A stretch of 64,000 nucleotides of DNA from Bradyrhizobium centrolobii (GCF_001641635.1 NZ_LUUB01000034.1:62001-126000), one strand, 5' to 3'. Shown: positions 45,377 through 54,633, numbered from the stretch's first letter. The notes: generated from the sequence alone by a model not told the origin. Made by a program: numbers and translations.

Positions 45377-46240
45377 TCAGTCGTAACCGAGGCCATACCG
45401 CACAAACTCGTCGCCAATATTACGCTGAATTGTCTTTGCCGATGAAATGTCGGAGTCGCCGCCAATCCGGTCACCTTGCTTCAGCTTGGCAAGCCCGCGT
45501 CCAAAAAGCGCACTCGCCAGTTCAGGAGCGGCTCGCAAGGCAGAATTGTAGTCGTCGATCGCCGCACCGAACTCTCCCATCTTCAGGTGGATCAGCCCGC
45601 GCGAGTCGTACACGGCGGCGCTGGTCGAACCCGATTGAAGCACTCTGTCGCAGTCCTCCAGCGCTGCCTGCCAGGCACCGAGAACCGCCCGGGTCCAACA
45701 TCGTCCGCTCCATGCGGCTTGCGAGTCGGGCTGGAGGCGAATGGCCTCGTCATAGTCGTGCGCCGCGCGCTGGTACTCGTTTTTCTTCAAATAGGCTGCT
45801 GCGCGATTGACGAAGGCACCTCCGTAACCGGGGTCAAGCCTGATCGCATCATCAAAGGCCTTGATCGCCGGTTCATATTCGCCCTTCCTCAAATGAGCCA
45901 CACCACGGTTGTTGTAGGCCTTTGTGTATGTCGGATTGAGCTCGATCGACTGATCGAAATCGCGGATGGCTCTGTCGTAGTCGCCCTTTGCGGTGTAGGC
46001 ATTGCCACGATTGTTATAGGCGATAGCCAAGGCTGTCGTCGTACCTTGATGCGACTCTATGAAGGCCGTGCAGGCACTGACCCGCGCATCAAGCGGCGTG
46101 GCATTCGTCCCGTTGCACAGTTCGATACTGCTGAGGTAGCTGCCCCTCACATTGGAATTCTCGGCCGCGACCGGCAATCCAGCCAACAGCAGGACAACAA
46201 CAGACAATACGCCTCTGGTAACGGACAATCTTGGTTCCAT
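45377..46240 (-). CDS. Exported TPR-repeat protein
   Basis: A 287-residue protein with a signal peptide (VLSVVVLLLAGLPVAAENS) and about five TPR units between residues 70 and 275 (IAYNNRGNAYTAKGDYDRAI; AYNNRGVAHLRKGEYEPAIK). TPR arrays mediate protein-protein contacts, here in the periplasm. GGGGAG precedes the ATG. It lies 47 bases downstream of a FecR-domain gene on the same strand, so the two may form an operon serving the large VCBS protein opposite. Confidence 0.85.
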   Translation of the reverse strand: MEPRLSVTRGVLSVVVLLLAGLPVAAENSNVRGSYLSSIELCNGTNATPLDARVSACTAFIESHQGTTTALAIAYNNRGNAYTAKGDYDRAIRDFDQSIELNPTYTKAYNNRGVAHLRKGEYEPAIKAFDDAIRLDPGYGGAFVNRAAAYLKKNEYQRAAHDYDEAIRLQPDSQAAWSGRCWTRAVLGAWQAALEDCDRVLQSGSTSAAVYDSRGLIHLKMGEFGAAIDDYNSALRAAPELASALFGRGLAKLKQGDRIGGDSDISSAKTIQRNIGDEFVRYGLGYD

Positions 46241-46287
46241 GTCAGGCTCCCCGATCTTCCGAGTTTGCGCGGGCTAGAATGCCAATC

Positions 46288-46944
46288 CTAGCACCCTCGG
46301 CAGATGTTCAGGTTGAGCCTGCGCTCGGCCTTCTGCTCGGGTTGCGGCGATGGGGCTGCTCCGGACTTTTTCGTATATTTGTTCTTTCCCTCCTCGATGA
46401 GGGTAGAAAACCTGGTGGTGCCGTCATCTGAAATTTCGACGTGAGGCGTGGTGCCTCGAATGCCCATCGTGGCCACCGGAGTTTCGATCTTCATGTCGCC
46501 GGTTTTCGCAACGCTGCCGGCAACGAAAACGAACGTCCCCCTGGTCAGGTTGATGACCGTCGAATTGGCCGTCCCATTTGGATCGTAGACGAATTCGTCC
46601 AACTTCATGCGAGCATCGCTCGATAAGTTAAACGAGGTTCCATCCACAAAGTTGATGCCGACCCGTCCGTCGGCGCCGGTTCGGACCACATCGCCCAAAT
46701 AGACGAGGTCGCCGATCTTGGTCTGGGCAGGCTCTTGCTGGACGTTCGCCTGGACAATGACGGCTCCCGCATGCTCGATGGCGACCGAGCCAGAGGCTGT
46801 GACGACCTTTCCAATCGGCTTTGATGACGAGTCCAGAACCGCATGCCCCGGAGAATCGCTCTGCGCTCGGGTTGGGTGGGGTGAAGAACAGGCCAGCGCA
46901 GCAACGACACCTGCCACCAGAATGCTCGTCCCATGCCCGCCCAT
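46288..46944 (-). CDS. FecR-domain exported protein
   Basis: A 218-residue protein with an N-terminal signal peptide (ILVAGVVAALACSSPHPTRA), then a FecR-like beta domain: SGSVAIEHAGAVIVQANVQQ, IGDLVYLGDVVRTGADGRVG, SFNLSSDARMKLDEFVYD, TRGTFVFVAGSV, ATMGIRGT. The tail carries a C-terminal CRGC. Although named after the FecR iron-signalling regulator, stand-alone periplasmic FecR domains often sit beside large adhesins, as here. The start at 46944 is set by GAGGAAGAG upstream. Confidence 0.85.
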   Translation of the reverse strand: MGGHGTSILVAGVVAALACSSPHPTRAQSDSPGHAVLDSSSKPIGKVVTASGSVAIEHAGAVIVQANVQQEPAQTKIGDLVYLGDVVRTGADGRVGINFVDGTSFNLSSDARMKLDEFVYDPNGTANSTVINLTRGTFVFVAGSVAKTGDMKIETPVATMGIRGTTPHVEISDDGTTRFSTLIEEGKNKYTKKSGAAPSPQPEQKAERRLNLNICRGC

Positions 46945-47355
46945 GGCTCTTCCTCTTTTGAAGATATTGTCCTTGAGCACCGGAACGGCTCCGACATCTT
47001 CGGCGAAAGCCGCCGCACATAAAGCCGCCGCACATAATGGCAGACCAGGCGCCGCAAACCACCTCCCCCAAACTGGGTACCTCGGCCTACTCCGAATGGG
47101 GGATAACTAGGCCCGAAAGAGCCACTATCCGAGCCCCGCAATTTCAAACAGTTTTTTCGCTGGAACAGCCGTGCCGGCCGGCGAAACGACAGCAATTCTG
47201 CCGTGACCCGCTCGAGCGGAACTCCTGGAAACCAGGACCTTCGGCGGAACTGGCCGAGGTTGCCGACGCAAATTTGCTCCTGATCGCGTAACGCGACAAG
47301 CCAGCAAAGATACGGCAACGCCCCAGCCCGACCGCCTGGCAGTCGAGGTGGAACA
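46945..47355. other. Divergent control region between FecR-type and VCBS genes
   Basis: A 410-base gap between divergent starts. A CCGCCGCACATAA unit occurs twice in tandem near 47010-47040. No CtrA box or ftr-like motif is visible, unlike in the flagellar promoters around it. Promoters for both directions must lie here. Confidence 0.4.
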
Positions 47356-50300
47356 ATGGCCGTCACGTCAACTGCAGGACACGGGGATGAGTGCGACGCC
47401 GCTGCGGTCCGGAATCCCCGAGCGAAGCTGGCGAGAAGCGGCTCTCTCGATGAACCCACTGCTGACGTTCGTTATCGGGCCTCCGCCGGCGGCTTCTGGA
47501 CGCTGTCGCTCACGGCATTGCTGTTCTCGGGGATCAAAGAGGCCAAGGCCGCAGACCCTAACGCAACGTTCCTCGATGATGACAGGATTACATACAAGGA
47601 TTTCGCGCACGGCGCATTCGAGCTCACGACCAAGGAGCCTGTCCCGCGGCACATCATTGTCGAGGATCCCGGACACACGGTCGTTCTGCACAAGACCGGC
47701 TCCTCGGTTGCGGTGAATCAGCTCGACAACAGCACGAGCCGCATGGAGGAACTGCGGACGGCCCAGCAGGAGGTGCTCGCCAATCTCGCGAAGGGATACG
47801 GCACGCACGGGTCCGGCACCCCTCCGTTCGTCGAATCGCTGCCGCTGCAGCCGATCAATTTCATACCACCTGACCCACCCGCGGCGCCAAAAGCGGCCGT
47901 GGATCCGATCGTCATCAAGGTGCCCGAGTTCATAATCGTACGAACGCCGCCAACCCTGAACGCTCAGGCGGGACCGCTCGAACTCGACACTGCCGTGTTT
48001 GATAACTTTGCCGCGACAAGCGGAACGTTCAGCGCCAGCAGCTCCAGCCTCAACGCTGTGCTGACTTTTTCCATTAGCGGCGGAACTGCGGGCAATACTG
48101 TCCTGAATGGCGTGACTTACGACGTATCGCAGACCGGCTCTTATGGCACGCTCTATCTGAACAGCGCGACTGGCGCCTATACCTTCGTTCCCGACAATGT
48201 CGCGATCAACGCGCTGAAGACGCCGACCACACAGAATTTTTCGATTACAGTGACAGACGGGTCGCTCTCGGCCGGCCAGATCTTCACGATCGCCATCGAC
48301 GGAGCCGAGGACACGGCGATCATCTCCGGAACGACCACCGGCTCATCGATTGAAGCCGGCGGCATCGCCAATGCAATACCCGGCGTTCCCGTCGCGACCG
48401 GTCATCTCTCGGCTGCCGACGTCGACGATCCCGCCAACACCTTCACGGCCGTCAATTCGCCGACGCAGAGTGCCCGCGGCTACGGCACCTTCACGATGAC
48501 CGCGGATGGCACCTGGACTTACACGCTCGATCAATCCAACAGCGCGGTGCAGGCTTTGAACGTCGGCGACAAGCTGACCGACACCTTTACGGTGACCAGC
48601 ATCGATGGCACCCCACAGGTGATCACCATCACGATCAATGGCGCCAACGATGCTGCCATCATTTCCGGCGCAACAACCGGCACGGTGACGGAAGACGGGC
48701 GCGAGAACTGCGCGCCGTCAACCGCGACCGGCCAGCTTACCGATACGGATGTCGACAATATTCCGAACAGGTTCACGCCGGTGACCTCACCAAGGGCGAG
48801 CGATCACGGCTACGGCTGCTTCACGATGACGGCCAGCGGTGTCTGGACCTACACGCTCGACAACCACAATTGCGTCGTGCAGGCATTGAATGTCGGCGAC
48901 ACGCTGACCGACACTTTCACAGTGACCACCATCGACGGAACCGCGCAGCTGGTGACAATCACCATTCATGGCACGAACGATCCGGCCATCATCAGCGGTT
49001 GCACCACCGGCTCGGTGACCGAGCCGGACTGCGAGCACCACGGCAAGCCGACGGCGAGCGGCAGGCTGACCGACACCGACGTCGACAATCCGCCCAACAC
49101 CTTCACGCCGGTGATCTCGCCAAGGGTAAGCGATCACGGCTACGGCTGTTTCACGATGACAGCTGCAGGCGTCTGGACCTACGCGCTCGACACTGCAAAC
49201 TGTGCCGTGCAGTCGCTTCGTTCCTGTGACACGTTGACCGACACCTTCACGGTGACCACGATCGATGGCACGGAACAGACGATAACGATCACAATCCACG
49301 GCGCCGACGATCACGACGATTTCGGTCACAGGGCAGCGCCAGCGCACGATACCGTCGACCCGCCCCACGCCTCCCCGGTCCCTGACAACAGTACGGCCAC
49401 GGGAGATCCTGCCACCAGCCAGACGGCCGACGCGAGCACGCGCGACGGTGCGATCAGCGATCTCGGCAGAGGCGCACCGCTGCAGGAGACCTCCGACAAG
49501 AGCACTGACGTTATCGCTGTCTCCGGCGAAAGTCCGGATCATGGCAAGATCGGCGGATACGGACACGATATTCTTGCAGGCAGCCATCAAGACGACAATT
49601 TCGTCTTTGCCTCGGTATCGGACTCCCGAGCTGCGCGGCCGGCGGTCATCTCCAGCTTCAAGCCGGAGTCTGATCGGATCGATCTGACCGCTCTCGGTGC
49701 ACTCGCATTCGTCGTTCTGGCGCTCGACGACAGCAGCACGACGGTACCCGCACATACGATCGCCTGGCTCTACGACAGCTCGGCAAACCAAACCATTCTC
49801 TACGTCAATCCGACGGATCAAACCCTGAGCATCGGCGATTCCAGTCTCGTGGAAATCCATCGAGATGGCTTCTCCACCATTCAGCTGTCCGATTTCACGG
49901 TCGCGCCGGAGACGTCGGGCCACGCAATGGGAGCCGAACCGGCCAATCTGGAACCGAGCGCGGGCACCGATGCGAACTCTGGCACAACGACAACAACCGA
50001 GGTCTCGTCAGGCGAGATCGCCCACGATCGGGCCGTGGTGATCGATGAGCACGGAACCGGGCAAATTACGAAAGCCAGCGGCTGCACGCTCGATGCCAAT
50101 TGCGAACGAATTGTCCCGGTCGAGCATGCTCGGTTCGTTCGTTCCGACGATACGAAAACGCATTTGAACGAATCCAGCGACGGACACGTGGTGGCCTCCT
50201 CTCCGGCAATCACAGACCCGCCCGTCAACCAGGTTCATCATGCAACATTCCCGGAGGAAAAATTTGTATTCAGCCGGGCATCGCCGTTAGGCAGCGGTAA

Positions 50301-50721
50301 TGAGATCCCGCCTGCTGGGGAAAGCGTGGTTTCCGGGAAAGGTGGCGGTTCGGGCGCTTCGCCTGAGGCCGACCCGGATCTCCATTCCGCGACGGCTCCT
50401 GTCGAGCCGTCGCATCACGAAGATCACGTGTTCGGACATCACCATGCGGGCCCGACAGACGAGGCCGGCCTTCGTGATGTTGCTTCGGCTCATCCTGAGG
50501 AGGGATTCTACTTCAGGCATTCCGACTCTCACGGTTCGGATTTCATCGCCCCGGAACCGACGCACACACCGGCCTGGACGCGATTTGGTGCGGACGCCGC
50601 AGGACCCGACAGGTCGGCGACCACGCATTCGACCGAGCCGTCAGTGCACTGGCACGAGGTCGTCGAGGCCTTCGCCGGCGAGGCACGACATTCGCACGTA
50701 CCGCACGATCTGATCGTGTGA
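47356..50721 (+). CDS. Large VCBS-repeat surface protein with RTX-like and His-rich C-terminus
   Basis: An 1121-residue secreted adhesin-like protein. Residues 45-66 form a signal-like segment (WTLSLTALLFSGIKEAKA); about 205-315 a cadherin-like beta domain; about 319-651 three VCBS repeats; about 729-850 a region like the C-terminal part of RTX/serralysin-type secreted proteins (GGYGHDILAGSHQDDNFVFA and FKPESDRIDLTALGALAF). The last 200 residues are rich in His, Asp and Glu (HHEDHVFGHHHAG). VCBS repeats occur in biofilm and surface proteins, usually exported by type I secretion. No transporter genes are visible. It is divergent from the FecR-domain gene. Confidence 0.85.
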   Translation: MAVTSTAGHGDECDAAAVRNPRAKLARSGSLDEPTADVRYRASAGGFWTLSLTALLFSGIKEAKAADPNATFLDDDRITYKDFAHGAFELTTKEPVPRHIIVEDPGHTVVLHKTGSSVAVNQLDNSTSRMEELRTAQQEVLANLAKGYGTHGSGTPPFVESLPLQPINFIPPDPPAAPKAAVDPIVIKVPEFIIVRTPPTLNAQAGPLELDTAVFDNFAATSGTFSASSSSLNAVLTFSISGGTAGNTVLNGVTYDVSQTGSYGTLYLNSATGAYTFVPDNVAINALKTPTTQNFSITVTDGSLSAGQIFTIAIDGAEDTAIISGTTTGSSIEAGGIANAIPGVPVATGHLSAADVDDPANTFTAVNSPTQSARGYGTFTMTADGTWTYTLDQSNSAVQALNVGDKLTDTFTVTSIDGTPQVITITINGANDAAIISGATTGTVTEDGRENCAPSTATGQLTDTDVDNIPNRFTPVTSPRASDHGYGCFTMTASGVWTYTLDNHNCVVQALNVGDTLTDTFTVTTIDGTAQLVTITIHGTNDPAIISGCTTGSVTEPDCEHHGKPTASGRLTDTDVDNPPNTFTPVISPRVSDHGYGCFTMTAAGVWTYALDTANCAVQSLRSCDTLTDTFTVTTIDGTEQTITITIHGADDHDDFGHRAAPAHDTVDPPHASPVPDNSTATGDPATSQTADASTRDGAISDLGRGAPLQETSDKSTDVIAVSGESPDHGKIGGYGHDILAGSHQDDNFVFASVSDSRAARPAVISSFKPESDRIDLTALGALAFVVLALDDSSTTVPAHTIAWLYDSSANQTILYVNPTDQTLSIGDSSLVEIHRDGFSTIQLSDFTVAPETSGHAMGAEPANLEPSAGTDANSGTTTTTEVSSGEIAHDRAVVIDEHGTGQITKASGCTLDANCERIVPVEHARFVRSDDTKTHLNESSDGHVVASSPAITDPPVNQVHHATFPEEKFVFSRASPLGSGNEIPPAGESVVSGKGGGSGASPEADPDLHSATAPVEPSHHEDHVFGHHHAGPTDEAGLRDVASAHPEEGFYFRHSDSHGSDFIAPEPTHTPAWTRFGADAAGPDRSATTHSTEPSVHWHEVVEAFAGEARHSHVPHDLIV
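48307..49302 (+). repeat. Three tandem VCBS repeat units
   Basis: Units begin near 48310 (DTAIISGTTTGSS), 48649 (DAAIISGATTGTV) and 48979 (DPAIISGCTTGSV), each about 330 bases. Units 2 and 3 are the most alike at DNA level (for example GATCACGGCTACGGCTG in both) and carry cysteines missing from unit 1. Confidence 0.85.
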
Positions 50722-50749
50722 CGATGCGCCCCGAATGGCGCGGGATCCC

Positions 50750-50947
50750 CTAGTTCTGGCTGCGGACGCAATCCGCCGCGGCGGAATTCTCCCGCGAACA
50801 CACCTCGCGGGCGTCATCGATTTCCTCCGAGAAGGTCACGACGTGCTGATGGTTCAACGTGGATGTCCAGGCCGACGTCATTGCCGCGATAAGCAGACGA
50901 TTGACGGCCTCGATTGCGCGTTCCGCTACGGACGAGCAGTAGTTCAT
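50750..50947 (-). CDS. Small hypothetical protein
   Basis: A 65-residue protein (MNYCSSVAERAIEAVNRLLI; EEIDDAREVCSRENSAAADC) with three cysteines and an amphipathic N-terminal helix. GGGAGGGAG directly before the ATG is a strong start signal. It converges with the VCBS gene. No family is known. Confidence 0.45.
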   Translation of the reverse strand: MNYCSSVAERAIEAVNRLLIAAMTSAWTSTLNHQHVVTFSEEIDDAREVCSRENSAAADCVRSQN

Positions 50948-51262
50948 TGCTCCCTCCCGCGCCGCTGATTGCGAATAGCATAGATTACGACCATCCGTTC
51001 AAGGCAAGTGTATTTCAGGTCACATTTGCACGCGTCAACTCATCGCAGGCTTACAGGATGAAGCTCGCGTCCACTGCAGCCGCAACGTGAATTTTGAGCA
51101 CACGTTTAGATTGCACTGCGCCCGAGACTTGATCAGCAGGTTTGGTCGGTTGCCGCGCGCTCCCGCACAACCCTCGAGCCATTGCGGACAATGAGCGACT
51201 CAGACTGGGATGATAATGTCGCCGCGACGCAAATTCGGATTGGTCAGCTTGGGGGTCGATCG

Positions 51263-51517
51263 ATGCGCGGAGAAGCCTATTGCACTGTGTGCAGCAGAGC
51301 GAGAGCACTGGTGGCCGTCGTTCCAGTTGCTCGAGGATATGCCATGAAGCTCTATGAATGCGCGGATTGCCACAGCACGCTCAACCTCGTGACCCGCGTC
51401 ACGAAGGCGGCGGCCGTCAGCCGACGATTGGATACGGCTGTTCCCGGCAAGGCGTGGCTAGACTTGACGACCGCCAGGCTTGCCGCACACAGCGGCCATC
51501 CGCGGCCTGCGAGGTAG
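51263..51517 (+). CDS. Small CxxC-CxxC zinc-ribbon-like protein
   Basis: An 84-residue protein starting MRGEAYCTVCSRARALVAVV, with a second pair in YECADCHSTLNL. CxxC-x27-CxxC suggests a zinc ribbon. GGGGG lies seven bases before the ATG; a longer form from 51182 is possible. Its target is unknown. It converges with the motE-like gene. Confidence 0.5.
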   Translation: MRGEAYCTVCSRARALVAVVPVARGYAMKLYECADCHSTLNLVTRVTKAAAVSRRLDTAVPGKAWLDLTTARLAAHSGHPRPAR

Positions 51518-51530
51518 AGACAGCAACCGG

Positions 51531-52289
51531 TCAGTTCGGCTTTTGCGTCGGCTTGCCGTCGATCTTGGGAAGATCTGACGCGGAAGCGGATTGATCGCCG
51601 CCGCCGGCACGGCGCGCCATCTCGACCGTCAGCCGCTCGGCGGCCTCGGGCGACATCAGGCCCATGATGTCGGACATCTTTCGCGGGGCGATTTGCGAGG
51701 CGATCTCGATCAGCACACCCATCTCGAGCCGGTCAAACACCCGCGCGGCGTCCTTGGGCTTCATGCCCTCATACATGGTGACGAGGCCCTTCATGCGCTG
51801 GGCTTCGGCGGCCTTCTGCTCGGCCTGTGTGGTGGAGATGCGGGATTCCACCGCCTTCATCTCCTCGACCTTATTCTCGATGCGCTTCTCGGCCGATTTC
51901 AGCAGGCTCTCGCGGATATCGATTTCCCGCTGGCGGGCCTCGATCTCCTGGCGGCGCGCCTGGAGCCGCTCGAGGATCGCCCGCTCCGACGCCGAGACCT
52001 GCGGCTGGGCCTCCTCCGGCTTGATCACCGTGCCCTCCGGCTTGGTCTCGGGCGCTGCCGGCTTCGGCGCCTCCTTCGGCTCGCCATGCGTCGAGCCGGT
52101 AATATCAGGGTCCTCGCGGCCGGTCGGGAAGTTCAGATTCTCCTGCGCCCAGGATTTTTTGACCTGGTTCGGCTGGTAATCGAAGACATAGCCACCGTTG
52201 ATCACGAGGCCCGCCACCTTCAACGTGGCGAGACCCGCGACCGCAACCAGCACGACGGGAATGACGCGGATGTTACGAAAGGACTTCAT
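51531..52289 (-). CDS. motE: MotE-family flagellar protein
   Basis: A 252-residue protein with an N-terminal helix (IPVVLVAVAGLATLKVAGLV), a Pro/Glu-rich linker, a coiled coil (QARRQEIEARQREIDIRESL) and an MgtE-N-like helical domain (GMKPKDAARVFDRLEMGVLI; IMGLMSPEAAERLTVEMARR). In Sinorhizobium MotE is a periplasmic chaperone for MotC; this protein has the MotE domain type, but no motC is visible, so the symbol is by family resemblance. It is the last gene of the fliL-fliM-DUF6468-motE run. Confidence 0.78.
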   Translation of the reverse strand: MKSFRNIRVIPVVLVAVAGLATLKVAGLVINGGYVFDYQPNQVKKSWAQENLNFPTGREDPDITGSTHGEPKEAPKPAAPETKPEGTVIKPEEAQPQVSASERAILERLQARRQEIEARQREIDIRESLLKSAEKRIENKVEEMKAVESRISTTQAEQKAAEAQRMKGLVTMYEGMKPKDAARVFDRLEMGVLIEIASQIAPRKMSDIMGLMSPEAAERLTVEMARRAGGGDQSASASDLPKIDGKPTQKPN

Positions 52290-52298
52290 ACCTGCACT

Positions 52299-52745
52299 TT
52301 ATGCGGCGAGACCGCTTGACCTTCTGCGCTCGGAGAATGCTTCGGCCGCCGCCGCCACCGCCTTCGCCGTCGACGGCTTTGCCGCAGACGCCGAAGCCGT
52401 TTCCGGGTGCGTCACGGGGCGCGCGGCGATCGCGATCTTGGAGAGGCGGCGCACCACATTGTCGGCCTCGCCGAGCTGCTTGTAGAGCTGGTCGGACATC
52501 TGGGTGGCGGCGGCAAGCTGGCTGCCGAGATTCTCATTGACGTCGCGCACGGCGAGCTTGAGACCGCCGATCGCGCGCTCGGCGATCTCGGTTGCGGTGA
52601 TCAGCTCGGCGATGACCGCTTTCAGCGAATGCTCGTCTGCCTTCAGCCGCATCAGCCGCTTGTTGAGCAGGATGCAATAGCCGATCGTGAGCATCAGCAG
52701 GATAGCCACCAGCGTCTCGATTGCCATTCCCAGGGAGTGGTTCAT
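52299..52745 (-). CDS. DUF6468-type flagellar-cluster protein
   Basis: A 148-residue protein with one N-terminal membrane helix (AIETLVAILLMLTIGYCILL), then a helical coiled-coil part (LKAVIAELITATEIAERAIG; GSQLAAATQMSDQLYKQLGE) and an Ala/Ser-rich tail. Proteins of this kind (DUF6468, as I recall it) occur between fliM and motE-like genes in alphaproteobacteria. Its start overlaps the fliM stop (ATGA). Probably a motor-associated membrane protein; the mechanism is unknown. Confidence 0.78.
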   Translation of the reverse strand: MNHSLGMAIETLVAILLMLTIGYCILLNKRLMRLKADEHSLKAVIAELITATEIAERAIGGLKLAVRDVNENLGSQLAAATQMSDQLYKQLGEADNVVRRLSKIAIAARPVTHPETASASAAKPSTAKAVAAAAEAFSERRRSSGLAA

Positions 52746-53944
52746 GGGGCCTCCATCATCTTGTTCTGCTCGTCCACCTTCTCGAACATCGCAAGTGTCG
52801 TACCAGGCTTGCGCAGGGGTTTCGTCACGCGGATCGCGACGCGGTCGCCGACCCGGCCCATCCGCCCTTCGGTGAGCATGACGTTGCCGCAGCGCACGGT
52901 CACGTTGGCATCCGCCCGCATGTCCAACGGCAGCGTGTCGCCGACCTTGAGCCGCATCAGTTGCTTGAGCGGAATGTCGGCTTCATAGAGCACGGCGTCG
53001 ACGGCGATCTCGGCCTGCACGATCTCGGTGGCGAAATGGCCCTCCCAGATCGGGTCGCGGCCGAACTTTTCGCCCATGAACATCTGGAGCAGAACGCCCC
53101 GGATCGGCTCGATGGTCGCGTAGGGCAGCAACAGCTCGATGTTGCCGCCGCGATCTTCCATGTCGATGCGCAGGCGCACCAGGATCGCGGCGTTGGCGGG
53201 TCGGCTGATCGCGGCAAAACGCGGATTGGTCTCGAGCCGGTCTATGGTGAAGGTCACCGGCGACAGCGGCCGGAACGCCTGCTCGGCGTCGGCCAGCACC
53301 ACCTGGACCAGCCGCTTGACCAGCTCGGTCTCGATCGTGGTGTAGGGACGGCCCTCGATACGGAGCTGGCTCGTACCGCGGCGGCCGCCAAGCAGCACGT
53401 CGATCATTGAGTAAATCAGGTTCGAATCGACCGTCGCCATGCCGAAGTTTTCCCACTCCTCGGCCTTGAACACCGAGAGCACGGCCGGCAGCGGGATCGA
53501 GTTCATGTAATCGCCGAAGCGCACCGAGGTAATGCGGTCGAGCGAGACTTCGACGTTGTCGGAGGTGAAATTGCGTAAAGATGTCGTCAACAACCGCACC
53601 AGGCGGTCGAAGACGATTTCGAGCATCGGCAGACGCTCGTAGGAGACCATCGCCGAATCGATGATTGCGCGGATGCCGGAATGGTCGTCCAGCGCGACGT
53701 CGCCGACGGTGAAGCCGAGGAGATTGTCGATCTCCTCCTGCGACAGCACGCGTTCGCCTGAGTTCTTGCCGTTGCCGAGATCGCGGCTGCCGTCCTCGAC
53801 CATGGCCGCCCATTGCAGGGCCATGGTCTCGGATAGTTCGTTCTCGGCAGCAGCCTTCGCGGCCTCCGCGGGATCCTCGGAATCAAGCGAGGCCTCCCAT
53901 TGGGCGGCTATGGCATCCTGGTCGACTGGATCGTTGCCCGCCAT
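52742..53944 (-). CDS. fliM: Flagellar motor switch protein FliM
   Basis: A 400-residue C-ring protein that receives CheY-P and sets rotation direction. The CheY-binding motif LSQEEIDNLLGF lies near residue 68, after an N-terminal extension of about 65 residues not present in enteric FliM. The middle domain (VSYERLPMLEIVFDRLVRLL) and the SpoA-like C-terminal domain (LKVGDTLPLDMRADANVTVR) follow. It is 18 bases behind fliL and overlaps the next gene by four bases. Confidence 0.96.
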   Translation of the reverse strand: MAGNDPVDQDAIAAQWEASLDSEDPAEAAKAAAENELSETMALQWAAMVEDGSRDLGNGKNSGERVLSQEEIDNLLGFTVGDVALDDHSGIRAIIDSAMVSYERLPMLEIVFDRLVRLLTTSLRNFTSDNVEVSLDRITSVRFGDYMNSIPLPAVLSVFKAEEWENFGMATVDSNLIYSMIDVLLGGRRGTSQLRIEGRPYTTIETELVKRLVQVVLADAEQAFRPLSPVTFTIDRLETNPRFAAISRPANAAILVRLRIDMEDRGGNIELLLPYATIEPIRGVLLQMFMGEKFGRDPIWEGHFATEIVQAEIAVDAVLYEADIPLKQLMRLKVGDTLPLDMRADANVTVRCGNVMLTEGRMGRVGDRVAIRVTKPLRKPGTTLAMFEKVDEQNKMMEAP

Positions 53945-53962
53945 GGCGCTAGCCCATCAGCC

Positions 53963-54463
53963 TCACTGCACCACGACTTCCTTGAACAGCACCGCGCTGA
54001 CCTGGATCGGCGCGACCGCCGCGTTGACGCGCTTGGTCAGCTCTTCCTTGAGGCGGAAGATGCCGGCGGAGCCGTTGAGGTCGGAGGGGCGCAGTTCCCG
54101 CACATAGGTCTGGAAGATGTCGGTGACCCGCGGCATCGTCGGCTTGATTGCCTCGATCTGCGTCTCTTCCTTCAGTTCCAGCACGATCTTCAGCCGGAGA
54201 TATTGCACGCGCTCGCCGGGTGCACCGGCGAGGTTGACCATCATGTCGGGCACGTCGACGAAGGCCGGCGGCTTCGGCGGGGGCGCCGCCTCGGCATGAT
54301 GCTCGTCGTCACCGTGGCGGAAGAAGAAGAACCAGGTCGCAGCGCCGCCGCCGAGGACGGCGAGCAGGCCGACGGCCATGATGATCAGCTTGAGCTTGTT
54401 CTTCGGTGGAGGGGCTTCCGCGCCTTCGGCGGCTGCGCCGCCTTCCGCTTCAGTCTCTGCCAT
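53963..54463 (-). CDS. fliL: Flagellar basal body-associated protein FliL
   Basis: A 166-residue single-pass membrane protein that surrounds the stator. The cytoplasmic N-terminus is Ala/Glu-rich; the membrane helix is LIIMAVGLLAVLGGGAATWF; the periplasmic FliL domain has MMVNLAGAPGERVQYLRLKI and ELRPSDLNGSAGIFRLKEEL. It is the first gene of the fliL-fliM operon and is divergent from flgF. Confidence 0.95.
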   Translation of the reverse strand: MAETEAEGGAAAEGAEAPPPKNKLKLIIMAVGLLAVLGGGAATWFFFFRHGDDEHHAEAAPPPKPPAFVDVPDMMVNLAGAPGERVQYLRLKIVLELKEETQIEAIKPTMPRVTDIFQTYVRELRPSDLNGSAGIFRLKEELTKRVNAAVAPIQVSAVLFKEVVVQ

Positions 54464-54587
54464 GGTCCCCGGGCCCGCTCATCTCTTAAAGGATCGAAAG
54501 AGCGAAGCCTCCTGGCAGACAGTGACGCGATACAAATGCCCCAGCGCAATGCGCTCCTCTTACACGCAAACGCTACGGTAATAATGG

Positions 54588-54602
54588 TTAACGGAACCTT
54601 TC
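54588..54602. promoter_or_regulatory. Imperfect CtrA-like box between fliL and flgF
   Basis: TTAACGGAACCTTTC keeps the first TTAA half and spacing but has TTTC for the second. It sits in the same order with an ftr-like site (54616) as at flgB and fliX. Confidence 0.35.
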
Positions 54603-54615
54603 GATTGGCCCTGCG

Positions 54616-54633
54616 CTAGGAAAAATCTGCCGG
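54616..54633. promoter_or_regulatory. ftr-like motif between fliL and flgF
   Basis: CTAGGAAAAATCTGCCGGG shares AAAATCTGCCG with the site before fliX (63922). It lies about 100 bases upstream of the sigma54-like flgF promoter, a possible FlbD enhancer. Confidence 0.4.

Noticed and set aside
50735..50968. Plus-strand frame opposite the small gene at 50750
   Set aside because: It has no ribosome-binding site, whereas the minus-strand frame has a strong one and a better composition.
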